From Chloroflexota bacterium (GTDB lineage: Bacteria > Chloroflexota > Anaerolineae > Aggregatilineales > Phototrophicaceae), in assembly GCA_013388745.1 (NCBI GenBank), contig JACAER010000020.1, positions 62,001-126,000 of the forward strand: DNA of 64,000 nucleotides, in the 5' to 3' direction. The position numbers and the translations under genes were made by a program. Positions 1 to 8,293 of the stretch are shown piece after piece. How positions within the stretch are numbered: position 1 is the first letter of the stretch; each line of letters opens with the position of its first letter. Below the pieces are notes generated by a model. That model searched no databases. It was given only the letters and a program-made list of their open reading frames with translations, and was not told where the DNA came from.

Positions 1-1
1 C

Positions 2-208
2 GCGCAGATCGCCGGTTTTATTGTGCAGAAGGCGCGCAGCATGAGCAATGAGCGCGCGACGCTGGCGTTGTTTAACGAAGTCACCGACAAGGGCGTGCGC
101 TGGATGGAGCGCTGCATCAAGGCGCGGCTGGATCCGTCGGTAGTGGGCAAAATTACGCGCGACGATGTGCTGGAACTGGTGCGGCTGACGCTGGAAAAAG
201 TGTGGTGA
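2..208 (+). CDS. C-terminal end of an unidentified protein (partial at left edge)
   Basis: The frame is open from the first bases of the window and stops with TGA, so about 68 residues of a longer protein are visible. The segment is soluble and helical-looking, rich in charged residues (ARSMSNERATLALFNEV, then ITRDDVLELVRLTLEKVW at the end). There is no recognisable catalytic motif and I cannot assign a family. It converges on the minus-strand cupin gene, whose stop lies about 50 bases away. Confidence 0.55.
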   Translation, partial: AQIAGFIVQKARSMSNERATLALFNEVTDKGVRWMERCIKARLDPSVVGKITRDDVLELVRLTLEKVW

Positions 209-257
209 GGCGTCAGCCGCGTGGGGTTGAAGCAGGGGCAGCGCGCCCGTGTCTGGC

Positions 258-1472
258 TCAGTGCGCGGGCATCTCCGGGTGGCCGGGATTAAAGTGCTTG
301 AGGAGCACCAGCGGCTCGCTGGTGCTGCGGTTGGTGATTTCGATGCCGGCGCGGGCAGCAGAAACGCTGACAAAAAATTCGTCTTCGGTCATATGGCCGT
401 AGCGGATCAGGGTGGGCGCGGAAATATGGAATTTGCCGAACAGCCCATAGCCCTGCACGCAGATCAGCCCATAAGCTGCCGGGTCGCTCACGCTGACGGT
501 ACGCCCCGGATACACGGTGAGTTCTTTCGCGCTGAAAAATTCGCTGCCGTAGACAATCCATTTTTCCTGATAACCGAGCTTGGGATGCGGTTCGTGCGCC
601 GGCTTCGGCACGCAGAAATATTTCTCCTTAAACAGCGGATCAACGTTGGCGTCCCAATCGAGCATCTGCGCCAGATAATCGTAGTCGCCGTGATGCGCTG
701 ACGGCACGTCCTTCCACAGATTGGACTCGTCCACGACCTGATAATCGGCGACGAGCGACTGCCACATAGAATAGACATCGCTGGCGCGCTGTGGCTCATA
801 GGTGCAGAGCGTGCCGGGCGCGTGCAGAATGCCGGTAGGCACATGCCAGCCAGTGCCGAGTGTCAGACGCGCGGCTTTCGATAAGCCGAGAATGCCGTTG
901 TCGCCCTCGTGCCAACGCTTGAGGCAGTCGATGACCTGCTCGATTTTTGTGCCCGGCTCGAAGCCGAAAAAGGTGTAGGGAAAAGTGTTGAGCGCGAAGT
1001 TATACTGCGGGGGATAATAATAGGCTTCGGGCTTGCCGAGCTTGCCGACTTTGCTGGCGTATTCGTCGTTCTGGTGCAAGTGATGGGGCAGGGGGTACAT
1101 ATTGTCGAAAAACTTGGCGTACATCACCCAGCCGCCGTAACGATCAAGCGTTTCCTGCCCCAAAAAGTCTGCGCCGTGCGATTCGAGCGCGTCGGCCAGC
1201 ATCACTTTTTGCCCCTCGCCCACATAGATATAGCTCAGGCCTTCGTCGGCGGCGGTCAGTGGGCCGTTATCGGCTTTGGTGGTAGAAGCGAACCAGCGTT
1301 CGTCGATGCCGCCGCGCGCCGCGCCGAGCGCATAAAGATCGTGGGGGTGCAGACGCAGACGCCGCCCCGGCACGCAAAAAACGCGCGGCACCCAGTTCGG
1401 CATCAGCCGCACCACGCCCGCGCCCTGTTCCAGCGCCTGCTGCGCCAGTGAGCGTTTTTCTGAATCCAGCAT
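258..1472 (-). CDS. Cupin / phosphomannose-isomerase-like protein
   Basis: A 404-residue soluble protein. A metal-binding cupin signature is visible as PLPHHLHQNDEYASK near residue 130, and a second cupin-like stretch follows (GTGWHVPTGILHAPGTLCTYEP, near residue 210), where histidines follow glycines as in class I mannose-6-phosphate isomerases. The C-terminal third (VYPGRTVSVSDPAAYGLICVQGYG) looks like a further beta-barrel. Related proteins bind a divalent metal and isomerise sugars or sugar phosphates. The substrate cannot be read from the sequence. It stands alone, with an interspersed repeat just upstream of its start. The family-level call is fairly safe, the enzymatic activity is not. 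Confidence 0.65.
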   Translation of the reverse strand: MLDSEKRSLAQQALEQGAGVVRLMPNWVPRVFCVPGRRLRLHPHDLYALGAARGGIDERWFASTTKADNGPLTAADEGLSYIYVGEGQKVMLADALESHGADFLGQETLDRYGGWVMYAKFFDNMYPLPHHLHQNDEYASKVGKLGKPEAYYYPPQYNFALNTFPYTFFGFEPGTKIEQVIDCLKRWHEGDNGILGLSKAARLTLGTGWHVPTGILHAPGTLCTYEPQRASDVYSMWQSLVADYQVVDESNLWKDVPSAHHGDYDYLAQMLDWDANVDPLFKEKYFCVPKPAHEPHPKLGYQEKWIVYGSEFFSAKELTVYPGRTVSVSDPAAYGLICVQGYGLFGKFHISAPTLIRYGHMTEDEFFVSVSAARAGIEITNRSTSEPLVLLKHFNPGHPEMPAH

Positions 1473-1575
1473 AGCTTTCCCCGTTCACACAATGAGGCCG
1501 TTCACGGGAGAAATTATAGCGCGCAACAGGATAGGCCGCCGCGTGTAGAAAGAACAGGTGACGCGCGTTCGCTCC

Positions 1576-1648
1576 AACCTCACCCCCTACCCCTCTCCAC
1601 GCGCGGAACGCCAGCATTCGCCAGTGCGCGCCGCGTGGAGAGGGGCTT
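1576..1648. repeat. Interspersed palindromic repeat, family 1 (copy a)
   Basis: AACCTCACCCCCTACCCCTC at one end and GCGTGGAGAGGGG at the other form a long imperfect inverted repeat around a variable centre. The same arms recur near 4964, 6254, 8206 (degenerate) and 58986. All copies are intergenic. Confidence 0.75.
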
Positions 1649-1774
1649 AAGCCATGCGCTTCCCGGTGCGACTCTGCACTTGCTTTGCTTACGGGGGACA
1701 GGGGGCGGTTATTGGGCGGGATAACGTTTTTGATGCGCTTGCCCGAAACACGCTGCTGGTGTGGTTTGTGTGCC

Positions 1775-2131
1775 TCAGAGCAGTTGGTTCATCTTGCGCA
1801 GGCGTTCGGCCATCGTGTGCATGACTTGCAGCGCGAAGGTCGGCGTTTCTTGCACCAGGAACAGGAAGCGCTTTTTGTCTACCGCGACGATTTTGCAATC
1901 GGTTTTGGCGACAGCGCCGGCGCTGCGCGGCATCGAATCGACCAGCGCCATTTCGCCGAAGAAATGCCCGGCTTCGACAGTTTCCAGCACATGGCCGTCG
2001 TGGATGATTTCGACCAGACCTTCTTTGACGGCAAACATCAGATCGCCAGTTTTGCCCTCCTCAAAGATAGTCTGCCCGGCGCTGTATTCCACGAATTCTT
2101 TCGCACTCTTAAAATAATCGACTAATGTCAT
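1775..2131 (-). CDS. Cyclic nucleotide-binding domain protein
   Basis: A 118-residue stand-alone CNMP-binding domain. The fold is seen as GQTIFEEGKTGDLMFAVKEG, then the phosphate-binding cassette region GHFFGEMALVDSMPRSAGAVA, where the FGEMAL and R-S-A residues match the cAMP/cGMP pocket of CRP and PKA regulatory subunits, and a closing helix (ALQVMHTMAERLRKMNQLL). There is no DNA-binding helix-turn-helix, so it is a sensor or regulatory module rather than a CRP-type regulator. The start is placed at ATG 2131, preceded by a G-rich GGGGTGGGGAA site. A longer reading to 2176 lacks such a site. Confidence 0.85.
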   Translation of the reverse strand: MTLVDYFKSAKEFVEYSAGQTIFEEGKTGDLMFAVKEGLVEIIHDGHVLETVEAGHFFGEMALVDSMPRSAGAVAKTDCKIVAVDKKRFLFLVQETPTFALQVMHTMAERLRKMNQLL

Positions 2132-2410
2132 TTCCCCACCCCCTGAGTTAGATATTAAAAGGTAGTGTAACAACAAGTAAAGAACGCTACAAGATCGCTT
2201 AAATAAAAGTTAATTATTTATTTACATGCACTTAACTTGCGCTTCCAGATGGGTTGGTTGTAAACGCGCTGTACAAAATATAACAAATCGCCAACAATGC
2301 GCGCGCTGCGACATGGTGTAATCTGACGCGGTTTAGACTTTTACGTCAGCTAACCACACCCAACTGTGCAAAAGTACAACCTGCTGTGCTTGCGAAGGGG
2401 AGTGCGCAAG
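2132..2410. other. AT-rich intergenic region, no gene seen
   Basis: Upstream region of the CNMP-binding gene, clearly richer in A and T than its surroundings. It probably holds the promoter of that gene, but no hexamer pair is convincing enough to mark. Confidence 0.4.
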
Positions 2411-2551
2411 ATGATTTCGGCTAGGGCTTTACTCATCAGTGACGCCGCAAAAACCGCGCAAATCGGGAGCTATATACTCAGTCAAAAGCCGCGCTACATT
2501 CAGGCGGTCACGGGCGAGGGCTATCTGTTCGTAACACCGGCCAGCGAATAA
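2411..2551 (+). pseudogene. Remnant of an OmpR-type winged-helix DNA-binding domain
   Basis: A 46-residue reading frame whose second half, KPRYIQAVTGEGYLFV, matches the conserved end of the OmpR/PhoB trans_reg_C domain (usually ...RYIQTVRGVGYRF). Only the last part of the domain is present: the receiver domain and the recognition helix are missing. The frame can be extended to a GTG at 2366 without gaining homology. I read it as the tail of a decayed response regulator, possibly a deletion scar. It could also be a chance small peptide, but the match over the last 16 residues is good. Confidence 0.4.
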
Positions 2552-2604
2552 GCGGCGCAGGAAGGGATGCCAGCAGGGGGACGGTGGCCCAAACCTCACC
2601 CCGA

Positions 2605-3711
2605 CTAGCGGTTTAACACCTGCTGCGCTGCCGTTCGTCCGCTGTCGGTCAGCGCCAGCGGCTGTGTTTGCTCTGCGATCAAGCCCTGCTGCTGCGCCCA
2701 TTTGACGGCGGCCTGGGCGAAGGCCGGCTGCCACTTCAGTTCGCCTGTCAGATGCGCCAGACAATTTTCTGTGGCTTCGCCCGCGGTCCCCTCGTGGCTG
2801 TGCAGGTGTACCAGCAGCATCTCGACGGCGAAACGCTGGCGGCGGCGGCGGCGCTGCAAGGCTTTCGCCAGCAGCCCGCGCTGCGGCGCAAACAGCAGCG
2901 CCAGCAGGAAAAACACGCCCGTCATCGTGGCCGCCGCGCCTGCGATATTGGTATCCAGCGTGTTGGCCAGCCAGTAGCCGCTGATCGCCGCGACCACGCC
3001 GATAGCGACACTCAGCGCCAGCATCTTCCACAGCGTTTCCGTCAGCAGATAAGCGGCGGCGGGCGGCGCGATCATCAAGGCGACCACCAGCACGGGCCCG
3101 ACATGGTCGAACGCGCCCACCGTTGTCACCGACACGACGGTCATCAGCGCGTAGTGCAGCAGCGCGGGCGAAAAACCAAGCGCCGCCGCTAACTCCGTAT
3201 CGAAGGTCGAAAGCTTCAGTTCCTTATAGAACAGCAGCAGCAGCGCCAGATTGATGAACAGGATGCCGCTCATCATCCAGACGCCCAGCGGCAAATTGAT
3301 ACCCAGCAGCGTGAAGCGGTTGAGCGGCGCGAGCGCCACTTCGCCCAGCAGCACCGTATCGATATCCAGATGCACATTTTCGGCGTACAGCGCGATCAGA
3401 ATCACGCCGATGCTGAACAACAGCGGGAAGACCAACCCCATCGCCGCGTCCTCTTTGACACGCCCGGTGCGCAGCAGTGTTTCCACCAGCCACACGGTAA
3501 GCACACCGCTGGCCGCCGCGCCCAGAATCAGCAGCGGGCTGGAGGCCTCGCGCACAATAAAAAAGGCGATGACGATGCCGAACAAAACGCTGTGGCTGAT
3601 GGCGTCGCTCATCAGCGCCATACGCCGCAGCACGAGAAAAACGCCCGGCAGCGCGCAGGCCGCCGCCACCAGCGCCATAATCACCTGAATTTCAACCTGG
3701 AATGGAGTCAT
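2605..3711 (-). CDS. Metal ABC transporter permease (TroD/ZnuB type) with winged-helix-like tail
   Basis: A 368-residue ABC-3 family permease. About eight hydrophobic helices span residues 8-280, with the family hallmark LRRMALMSDAISHSVLFGI near the N-terminus and DHVGPVLVVALMIAPPAAAYLL in the second half. The last 80 residues leave the membrane and include a predicted helical domain (AVEMLLVHLHSHEGTAGEATENCLAHLTGELKW... QQGLIAEQTQPLALTDSGR) resembling the winged-helix tails of TroC-like permeases. It pairs with the second permease at 5080-6210 and the ATPase and binding protein beyond, but an EamA transporter gene intervenes. Substrate is Mn, Zn or Fe. Confidence 0.9.
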   Translation of the reverse strand: MTPFQVEIQVIMALVAAACALPGVFLVLRRMALMSDAISHSVLFGIVIAFFIVREASSPLLILGAAASGVLTVWLVETLLRTGRVKEDAAMGLVFPLLFSIGVILIALYAENVHLDIDTVLLGEVALAPLNRFTLLGINLPLGVWMMSGILFINLALLLLFYKELKLSTFDTELAAALGFSPALLHYALMTVVSVTTVGAFDHVGPVLVVALMIAPPAAAYLLTETLWKMLALSVAIGVVAAISGYWLANTLDTNIAGAAATMTGVFFLLALLFAPQRGLLAKALQRRRRRQRFAVEMLLVHLHSHEGTAGEATENCLAHLTGELKWQPAFAQAAVKWAQQQGLIAEQTQPLALTDSGRTAAQQVLNR

Positions 3712-3910
3712 GTCATTTGCCTGTCGTGCAGTTGATCCTTAAATTTCTGCCTGTGTGTTGTCGCACGCAGCTAAAGGCGCGTGCTGAGTCTGAATTTGTA
3801 AGCACACTGAAGGTGCTGATGCTATATACTGAGATGAATATGCGAAATGAGTACACAGCAGCGCTTGCCGATCATTGATTAACTGATGTTACGCCGTCTT
3901 CGCTCAACAG

Positions 3911-3936
3911 CGGACGACGCCTGTGTCGTCTCTAAG
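3911..3936. repeat. Interspersed palindromic repeat, family 2 (copy a)
   Basis: GGACGACGCCTGTGTCGTCT is a near-palindrome related to the elements at 19970 and 47555, all with the GGGACGAC...GTCGTCCC pattern. It sits in the 266-base spacer between the two transporter genes, where nothing else was recognised. Confidence 0.55.
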
Positions 3937-3977
3937 AGAGCCATCGTGCTGCGCTGCGTAAGGTGCGTGATTCATCG

Positions 3978-4820
3978 TTATTTCACCGTGACCAGCACAA
4001 TGGCCGCCAGAATCGCCAGAATAGCGAAGTTTTGCGCGCGCGATGTCTGCTCTTTGAGCAGCAGCCGCGCCAGCAGCACCGTGCTGGCCGGGTACAGCGC
4101 CGAAAGCACCGCCACCACATCCAGCCGCCCGAATTCGCCCGCCCAGACATACAGCGCGCTGCCCGTAATATCCATCACGCCGGCCAGCATCGCCAGCGGC
4201 AGCACCGCGCGCGCCGGCATCCAGCCCCAACTGCGATAGCCGAAAAAAGCGATCAGCAGCATCAGCGCAAACGAAGTCACACGCACCAGCGCCAGCGGCA
4301 CGAACAGCCCTTCGGTCTTAATCTGCTGCATCAGAATAAAATAAATGCCCACCGACACGCCCGCCGCCGCCGCCCAGCCCAACCCGCCGTGTTTCGTCTC
4401 GGCGCGCGTCGTGCGCGAAATAAAGGTGATGCCCACCAGCGCGACGACAAAGCCCGCCAATTGCAAAGGCGTCGGCCAGCCCTCGGTAAAAATGCCAAAG
4501 ACCACCGGAATAATCGCGCTCAGCACCGCCGCCAGCGGCGCCACCAGGCTCATACTGCCGAGCGTCAGCGCGCGGTACAGCGCCGCCAGCCCCAGCCCGA
4601 TAAACAGCCCCGACCCAACGCCGTACACGAACTGCGCGCCATCCAACAGCGGCTCGGCGCGCAGCAGCGCAATCGCCACCAAAAACACCATCCCCGTACC
4701 ATGCGCGATCACCAGCACACCGGAAACATTCGCCCGCCGCGCCGCGATCGCCCCGCTGAAATCGCCTGCGCCCCAGACCGCCGCCGCCGCCAGCGCGAAG
4801 CCCGCCGCCCCAAATGCCAT
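3978..4820 (-). CDS. EamA/DMT-family drug/metabolite transporter
   Basis: A 280-residue membrane protein with ten hydrophobic segments arranged as two EamA repeats of five helices. The first repeat includes GLGLAALYRALTLGSMSLVAPLAAVLSAIIPV and the second ends DVVAVLSALYPASTVLLARLLLKEQ, the typical repeat-end motif (LyPasTvllar...kE) of this superfamily. Such proteins export or import small metabolites, but the substrate cannot be told. The start is placed at ATG 4820, directly before the first helix. An earlier in-frame ATG at 4871 is less likely. It lies, on the same strand, between two metal-permease genes and may have been inserted into that operon. Confidence 0.85.
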   Translation of the reverse strand: MAFGAAGFALAAAAVWGAGDFSGAIAARRANVSGVLVIAHGTGMVFLVAIALLRAEPLLDGAQFVYGVGSGLFIGLGLAALYRALTLGSMSLVAPLAAVLSAIIPVVFGIFTEGWPTPLQLAGFVVALVGITFISRTTRAETKHGGLGWAAAAGVSVGIYFILMQQIKTEGLFVPLALVRVTSFALMLLIAFFGYRSWGWMPARAVLPLAMLAGVMDITGSALYVWAGEFGRLDVVAVLSALYPASTVLLARLLLKEQTSRAQNFAILAILAAIVLVTVK

Positions 4821-4963
4821 GTCCACGTTCAATAATCCTTTGTCTGTATTCGCGCTGATTATCGCCCACAAGACTATACCAGCACATCAGCAGCTCGTCA
4901 TCGACCTTCGCACACCGCGCCCACGTTTCTGAACCCGCCTGGGCGCAGAGGTCGCGCGTTCTT

Positions 4964-5037
4964 CCCCCTCTCCAGGTCGCGCGTCTGCGGCGCTTCCAAC
5001 CTTCCTGACCTGGAGAGGGGGCCAGGGGGTGAGGTTA
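4964..5037. repeat. Interspersed palindromic repeat, family 1 (copy b)
   Basis: The arms CCCCCTCTCCAGGTC and GACCTGGAGAGGGGG pair perfectly and are followed by CCAGGGGGTGAGGTT. It is intergenic, between the EamA gene and the TroC-like permease. Confidence 0.8.
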
Positions 5038-5079
5038 AACCGCGTACTCGCCAGCGGGCTGCCCAGACAGGGGCATATT

Positions 5080-6210
5080 TTATTCCCGCGCCGTCTCGCG
5101 CAGCAGCGTTTCAACCGTTTCCGCGCCGGCCTGCGTCAGCCCCCATTGGCCGTCCGCGTTATGAAACACATAACCCTCGCCCTGAAGCTGGCCGAGCGCG
5201 CGCTGCACATCCTTGCCGGGAAGCGCCGTCTGCAAACTGCGCAGCGTATGCGGGTGCAGCGCATCGCCGTGATGTTCGCCCATGACGTACAGCGCCTCCA
5301 GCACCGCCGCCGCGCGCAGCCGCTGACGACTGCGGCGCGCCCGCCACCAGCCCGCCACCAGCCCGCGATTCGGCGCAAACAACAGCGACACCGCCACCAG
5401 CGCGCTGGCGCACAGCACAATCGCCGGCCCCGTCGGCAGATTTTCGACATCGTAGCTGACAAAAATGCCGCCGATACCCGCCAGCGCCCCAAACGCGCCC
5501 GAAAGCAGCACCATCCTGCCCAGCTTATCCGTCCACTGGCGCGCCGCCGCCGCCGGCGCCACCAGCATCGCGCTCATCAGCACCACGCCCACCGTTTGCA
5601 GCCCAATCACAATCGCCACCACGATCAGCGTCGTCAGCATGATATCCAGCCGCCGCACGGGGAAACCGAGAGTCGCCGCATAATCGGGGTCGAAGCTCAG
5701 CAGCTTAAATTCCTTCCACAACAGCGCCACCAGCAGCAGCGCGCCCCCGCCCAACCCCGCCATCAGCAGCACCTCGTCCAACACCAGCGCCGCCGCCTGC
5801 CCGAACAGAAACTTGTTCAAGCCCGCCTGCTGCGCGCTGCCGCTGCTCTGCAAACTCGTCAGCAGCACCAGCCCAAAGCCGAAAAACACCGCCAGCACAA
5901 TGCCCAGCGCGCTGTCCGCCTTGATGCGCGTCTGCGTAACCACCAGCATCACCAACAGCGCCCCCAACCAGCCCGCCAGCCCCGCCCCGATCAACAGTGG
6001 CAGCGGCTCTTTGGCCCCGGTGAGCATAAACGCCAGCACCACCCCCGGCATCGCCGCGTGACTCATCGCGTCGCCCAGCAAACTCTGCTTGCGCAGCACC
6101 GCATACGTGCTCAGCACACCGCTCACCAGCCCCAGCACCGCCGCGCCCATCGTCACCGTGCGCACCGTATAATCACTGAACACCAGCGAAATAAATTCCA
6201 ACAGATTCAT
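5080..6210 (-). CDS. Metal ABC transporter permease (TroC/ZnuB type) with winged-helix-like tail
   Basis: A 376-residue ABC-3 permease. The start is set at ATG 6210 (MNLLEFISLVFSDYTVRTVTMG), because the upstream extension would translate a repeat element. Family motifs are STYAVLRKQSLLGDAMSHAAMPG and LQTVGVVLMSAMLVAPAAAARQW. After about residue 285 comes a basic linker (RARRSRQR) and a soluble 80-residue domain (EALYVMGEHHGDALHPHTLRSL... QRALGQLQGEGYVFHNADGQWGLTQAG), which looks like a winged helix with a beta hairpin. The same layout is seen in the other permease. The pair should form the membrane channel of the importer with the ATPase at 6343-7089. Confidence 0.9.
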   Translation of the reverse strand: MNLLEFISLVFSDYTVRTVTMGAAVLGLVSGVLSTYAVLRKQSLLGDAMSHAAMPGVVLAFMLTGAKEPLPLLIGAGLAGWLGALLVMLVVTQTRIKADSALGIVLAVFFGFGLVLLTSLQSSGSAQQAGLNKFLFGQAAALVLDEVLLMAGLGGGALLLVALLWKEFKLLSFDPDYAATLGFPVRRLDIMLTTLIVVAIVIGLQTVGVVLMSAMLVAPAAAARQWTDKLGRMVLLSGAFGALAGIGGIFVSYDVENLPTGPAIVLCASALVAVSLLFAPNRGLVAGWWRARRSRQRLRAAAVLEALYVMGEHHGDALHPHTLRSLQTALPGKDVQRALGQLQGEGYVFHNADGQWGLTQAGAETVETLLRETARE

Positions 6211-6253
6211 CTTACACGTCCTTCGGCAAGGCGTACCCACGCCGCGACTCGTC

Positions 6254-6327
6254 TCCCCCTCTCCATGTGGCGCGTCCGCCCTCACCCTAAAGCCCCGCAC
6301 ATGGAGAGGGGGTCGGGGGGTGAGGTT
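6254..6327. repeat. Interspersed palindromic repeat, family 1 (copy c)
   Basis: TCCCCCTCTCCATGTGGCGC faces GCACATGGAGAGGGGGTCGG, followed by GGGGTGAGGTT. It lies between the permease start and the ATPase stop, inside the transporter operon. Confidence 0.8.
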
Positions 6328-6342
6328 GAAGCGTGTATCCGC

Positions 6343-7089
6343 CTAATGCCCGTTCCCATTCTTGAGCGCCAATTTCACCTTCGCCCCGTAAGTAATGCGG
6401 ATATTTTCCGGCGTAAAGACCTCTGCCACTGGCCCCGCCGCCACCGCGCGCACATTCAGCAGCAGCACACGATCAAAATACTGCGGCACACTGTCCAGAT
6501 CATGATGCACCACCACCACTGTGCGCCCCTGCGCCCGCAGGTCTTGCAGCACGCTCACAATCGCCTTTTCTGTCAGCGCATCCACACCCTGAAACGGCTC
6601 GTCCATCATATAAATGCGCGCATCCTGCACCAGCGCCCGCGCCAGAAACACCCGCTGCTGCTGCCCGCCCGATAGCTGACTGATCTGGCGCGCGGCGAAA
6701 TCCTGCATCCCCACCCGCTCCAACGCCGCCCGCGCCGCCGCCCGTTCGCGGCCCGCCGGACGCCGAAACCAGCCCAGCCGCCCATAGCACCCCATCATCA
6801 CCACATCCAGCGCGCTCGTCGGGAAATCCCAATCCACGCTGCCGCGCTGTGGCACATAGGCCACCTGCTGCCGCTGCTGCGCATACCCCTGACCGTAGAT
6901 CAACACCTGCCCAGCAGCCGGTTCCATCAGACCCAGAATCGTCTTTATCAGCGTACTCTTGCCCGCCCCGTTCGGGCCGACAATCGCCATCAGCGTACCC
7001 TCCGGCACTTGCAGATCGACATCCCACAGCACCGGCTCATCATGATACGCGACCGTCAAATCTTCAACGTGAATCGGATATTCAGACAC
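6343..7089 (-). CDS. Metal ABC transporter ATP-binding protein (TroB type)
   Basis: A 248-residue ABC ATPase that energises the importer. Walker A is GPNGAGKST, the Q-loop region is [15 protein letters not shown], the signature is LSGGQQQR, Walker B is IYMMDEPF and the H-loop is VVVVHHDL. The PQRxxVDWDFPxxxxDVVxMG stretch is typical of manganese/zinc importers. The start is GTG: two GTG codons (7092 and 7089) follow a GGAGG site that overlaps the stop of the binding-protein gene, and the second has the better spacing. The tight coupling to the upstream gene supports co-translation. Confidence 0.92.
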   Translation of the reverse strand: MSEYPIHVEDLTVAYHDEPVLWDVDLQVPEGTLMAIVGPNGAGKSTLIKTILGLMEPAAGQVLIYGQGYAQQRQQVAYVPQRGSVDWDFPTSALDVVMMGCYGRLGWFRRPAGRERAAARAALERVGMQDFAARQISQLSGGQQQRVFLARALVQDARIYMMDEPFQGVDALTEKAIVSVLQDLRAQGRTVVVVHHDLDSVPQYFDRVLLLNVRAVAAGPVAEVFTPENIRITYGAKVKLALKNGNGH

Positions 7090-7093
7090 CACT

Positions 7094-8020
7094 CTAACCT
7101 CCGCGCAGCGCGCCCACAATCGTATCGACATTATGGCGCAGCATCCCCTCATACGTACCGTCCGCCGTATTCGCGTCGCCCATCGCGTCGGAATACAGCG
7201 AACCACCGATACTAATCGTCACCCCGCGCGCCGCCGCGCCCTCGACAATCGCGTCAATCACGTTCGGCGGCACACTCGTTTCTACAAAAATCGCCGGAAT
7301 CTGGCGTTCGACCACCAGATCAATCGTGCGCCGAATGTCGTCCACGCCCGCTTCCGTCACCGTACTGATACCCTGCGGCGCGAACACCTCAATGCCATAC
7401 GCGCGCCCGAAATACTGGAATGCATCATGTGCCGTCACCAGCACACGCTGTTGTGCGGGAATGCTGGCGACCTGCTCCAGCGTGTAAGCGTGCAGCGCAG
7501 TCAGCCGCGCAATATAAGCCTCCGCATTGGCGCGGTAATCGTCCGCATTGGCCGCGTCAAAGGCCATCAACTCATCCCGCACCAACCCGGCCACCAGCGC
7601 CCACTGCGAAATATCCATCCAGATGTGCGGATCGGGCGCGTCGTAGCCCTCTTTGGTCATAATCAGTTCGGCGGGCAGCGCCTCTGCGACCACCACCACC
7701 GGCTTGCCGCTGATCTGCTCCAGCACATCGGCCATACGCGCTTCCAGATGCAGACCATTATAGAAAATCATCTGCGCGCTGGAGAGCGCATTCACATCGC
7801 TTTCCGTCGCGCGGTACAGGTGTGGATCGACCCCCGCGCCCATCAGCGCCGTCACCTGCACATGCTCGCCGCCCACATTGCGCACCACATCGGCGATCAT
7901 GCCCGTCGTAGTCGTGACCGCGATAACACCGACGGGGACATTGGCCGCCGGCGCGGGTGCGCACGCTGCCAGCCCGGCCAGCGTCAATAGCATAAACATA
8001 CGAACAATCACAGGTCGCAT
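7094..8020 (-). CDS. Mn/Zn ABC transporter substrate-binding lipoprotein (TroA type)
   Basis: A 308-residue lipoprotein, with signal helix and lipobox LAAC (Cys20). This cluster A-I binding protein shows all four expected metal ligands: His67 (DPHLYR), His132 (DPHIWMD), His198 (TAHDAF) and Asp278 (LYSDAMG). That is the His3-Asp set of TroA-type Mn/Zn proteins, at almost the same numbering. The loop between the domains carries no His-rich stretch, so nothing points specifically to zinc. It is the first gene of the operon, behind a DtxR/MntR-like operator, which favours manganese. The stop overlaps the ribosome binding site of the ATPase gene. Confidence 0.93.
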   Translation of the reverse strand: MRPVIVRMFMLLTLAGLAACAPAPAANVPVGVIAVTTTTGMIADVVRNVGGEHVQVTALMGAGVDPHLYRATESDVNALSSAQMIFYNGLHLEARMADVLEQISGKPVVVVAEALPAELIMTKEGYDAPDPHIWMDISQWALVAGLVRDELMAFDAANADDYRANAEAYIARLTALHAYTLEQVASIPAQQRVLVTAHDAFQYFGRAYGIEVFAPQGISTVTEAGVDDIRRTIDLVVERQIPAIFVETSVPPNVIDAIVEGAAARGVTISIGGSLYSDAMGDANTADGTYEGMLRHNVDTIVGALRGG

Positions 8021-8058
8021 AGCTGCTCCTATTGGATTTAAATTGCCTGAGTATGATT

Positions 8059-8074
8059 TTTAGTTTAGTCTAAA
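8059..8074. promoter_or_regulatory. DtxR/MntR-family operator upstream of the metal transporter
   Basis: TTTAGTTTAGTCTAAA is a 16-base imperfect palindrome (TTTAG...CTAAA) about 40 bases before the start of the binding-protein gene. It matches the TTTAGGTTAACCTAAA type of box used by MntR/SirR/IdeR-like metalloregulators. No such regulator is encoded in the window. Confidence 0.6.
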
Positions 8075-8205
8075 TTATGTAGAAGCGCAAGGGGCAAGTT
8101 TATGCCGGCAGCACCCTGTCGCCTCTGGCCAGCACGATAGCTTTCGAGGGTCTTTGTCCGCTGCCCCAGCCTTAACGGATTTGCCGCACGAGCTTGAAGG
8201 GGAAT

Positions 8206-8271
8206 CGTCCAGTGGCGCGTCCACACTCACAGATCAGGCCCGCACAAGGAGAGGGGGCAGGGGGTGAGGTT
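8206..8271. repeat. Interspersed palindromic repeat, family 1 (degenerate copy d)
   Basis: The right arm AAGGAGAGGGGGCAGGGGG plus TGAGGTT is intact, but the left arm (CGTCCAGTGGCGCGTCC) has lost most of its pairing. It sits between the metal-transporter promoter and the end of the radical SAM operon. The rest of 8075-8293 holds nothing recognisable. Confidence 0.6.
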
Positions 8272-8293
8272 ATCGCGCGCGTCCCCCGTGTGG

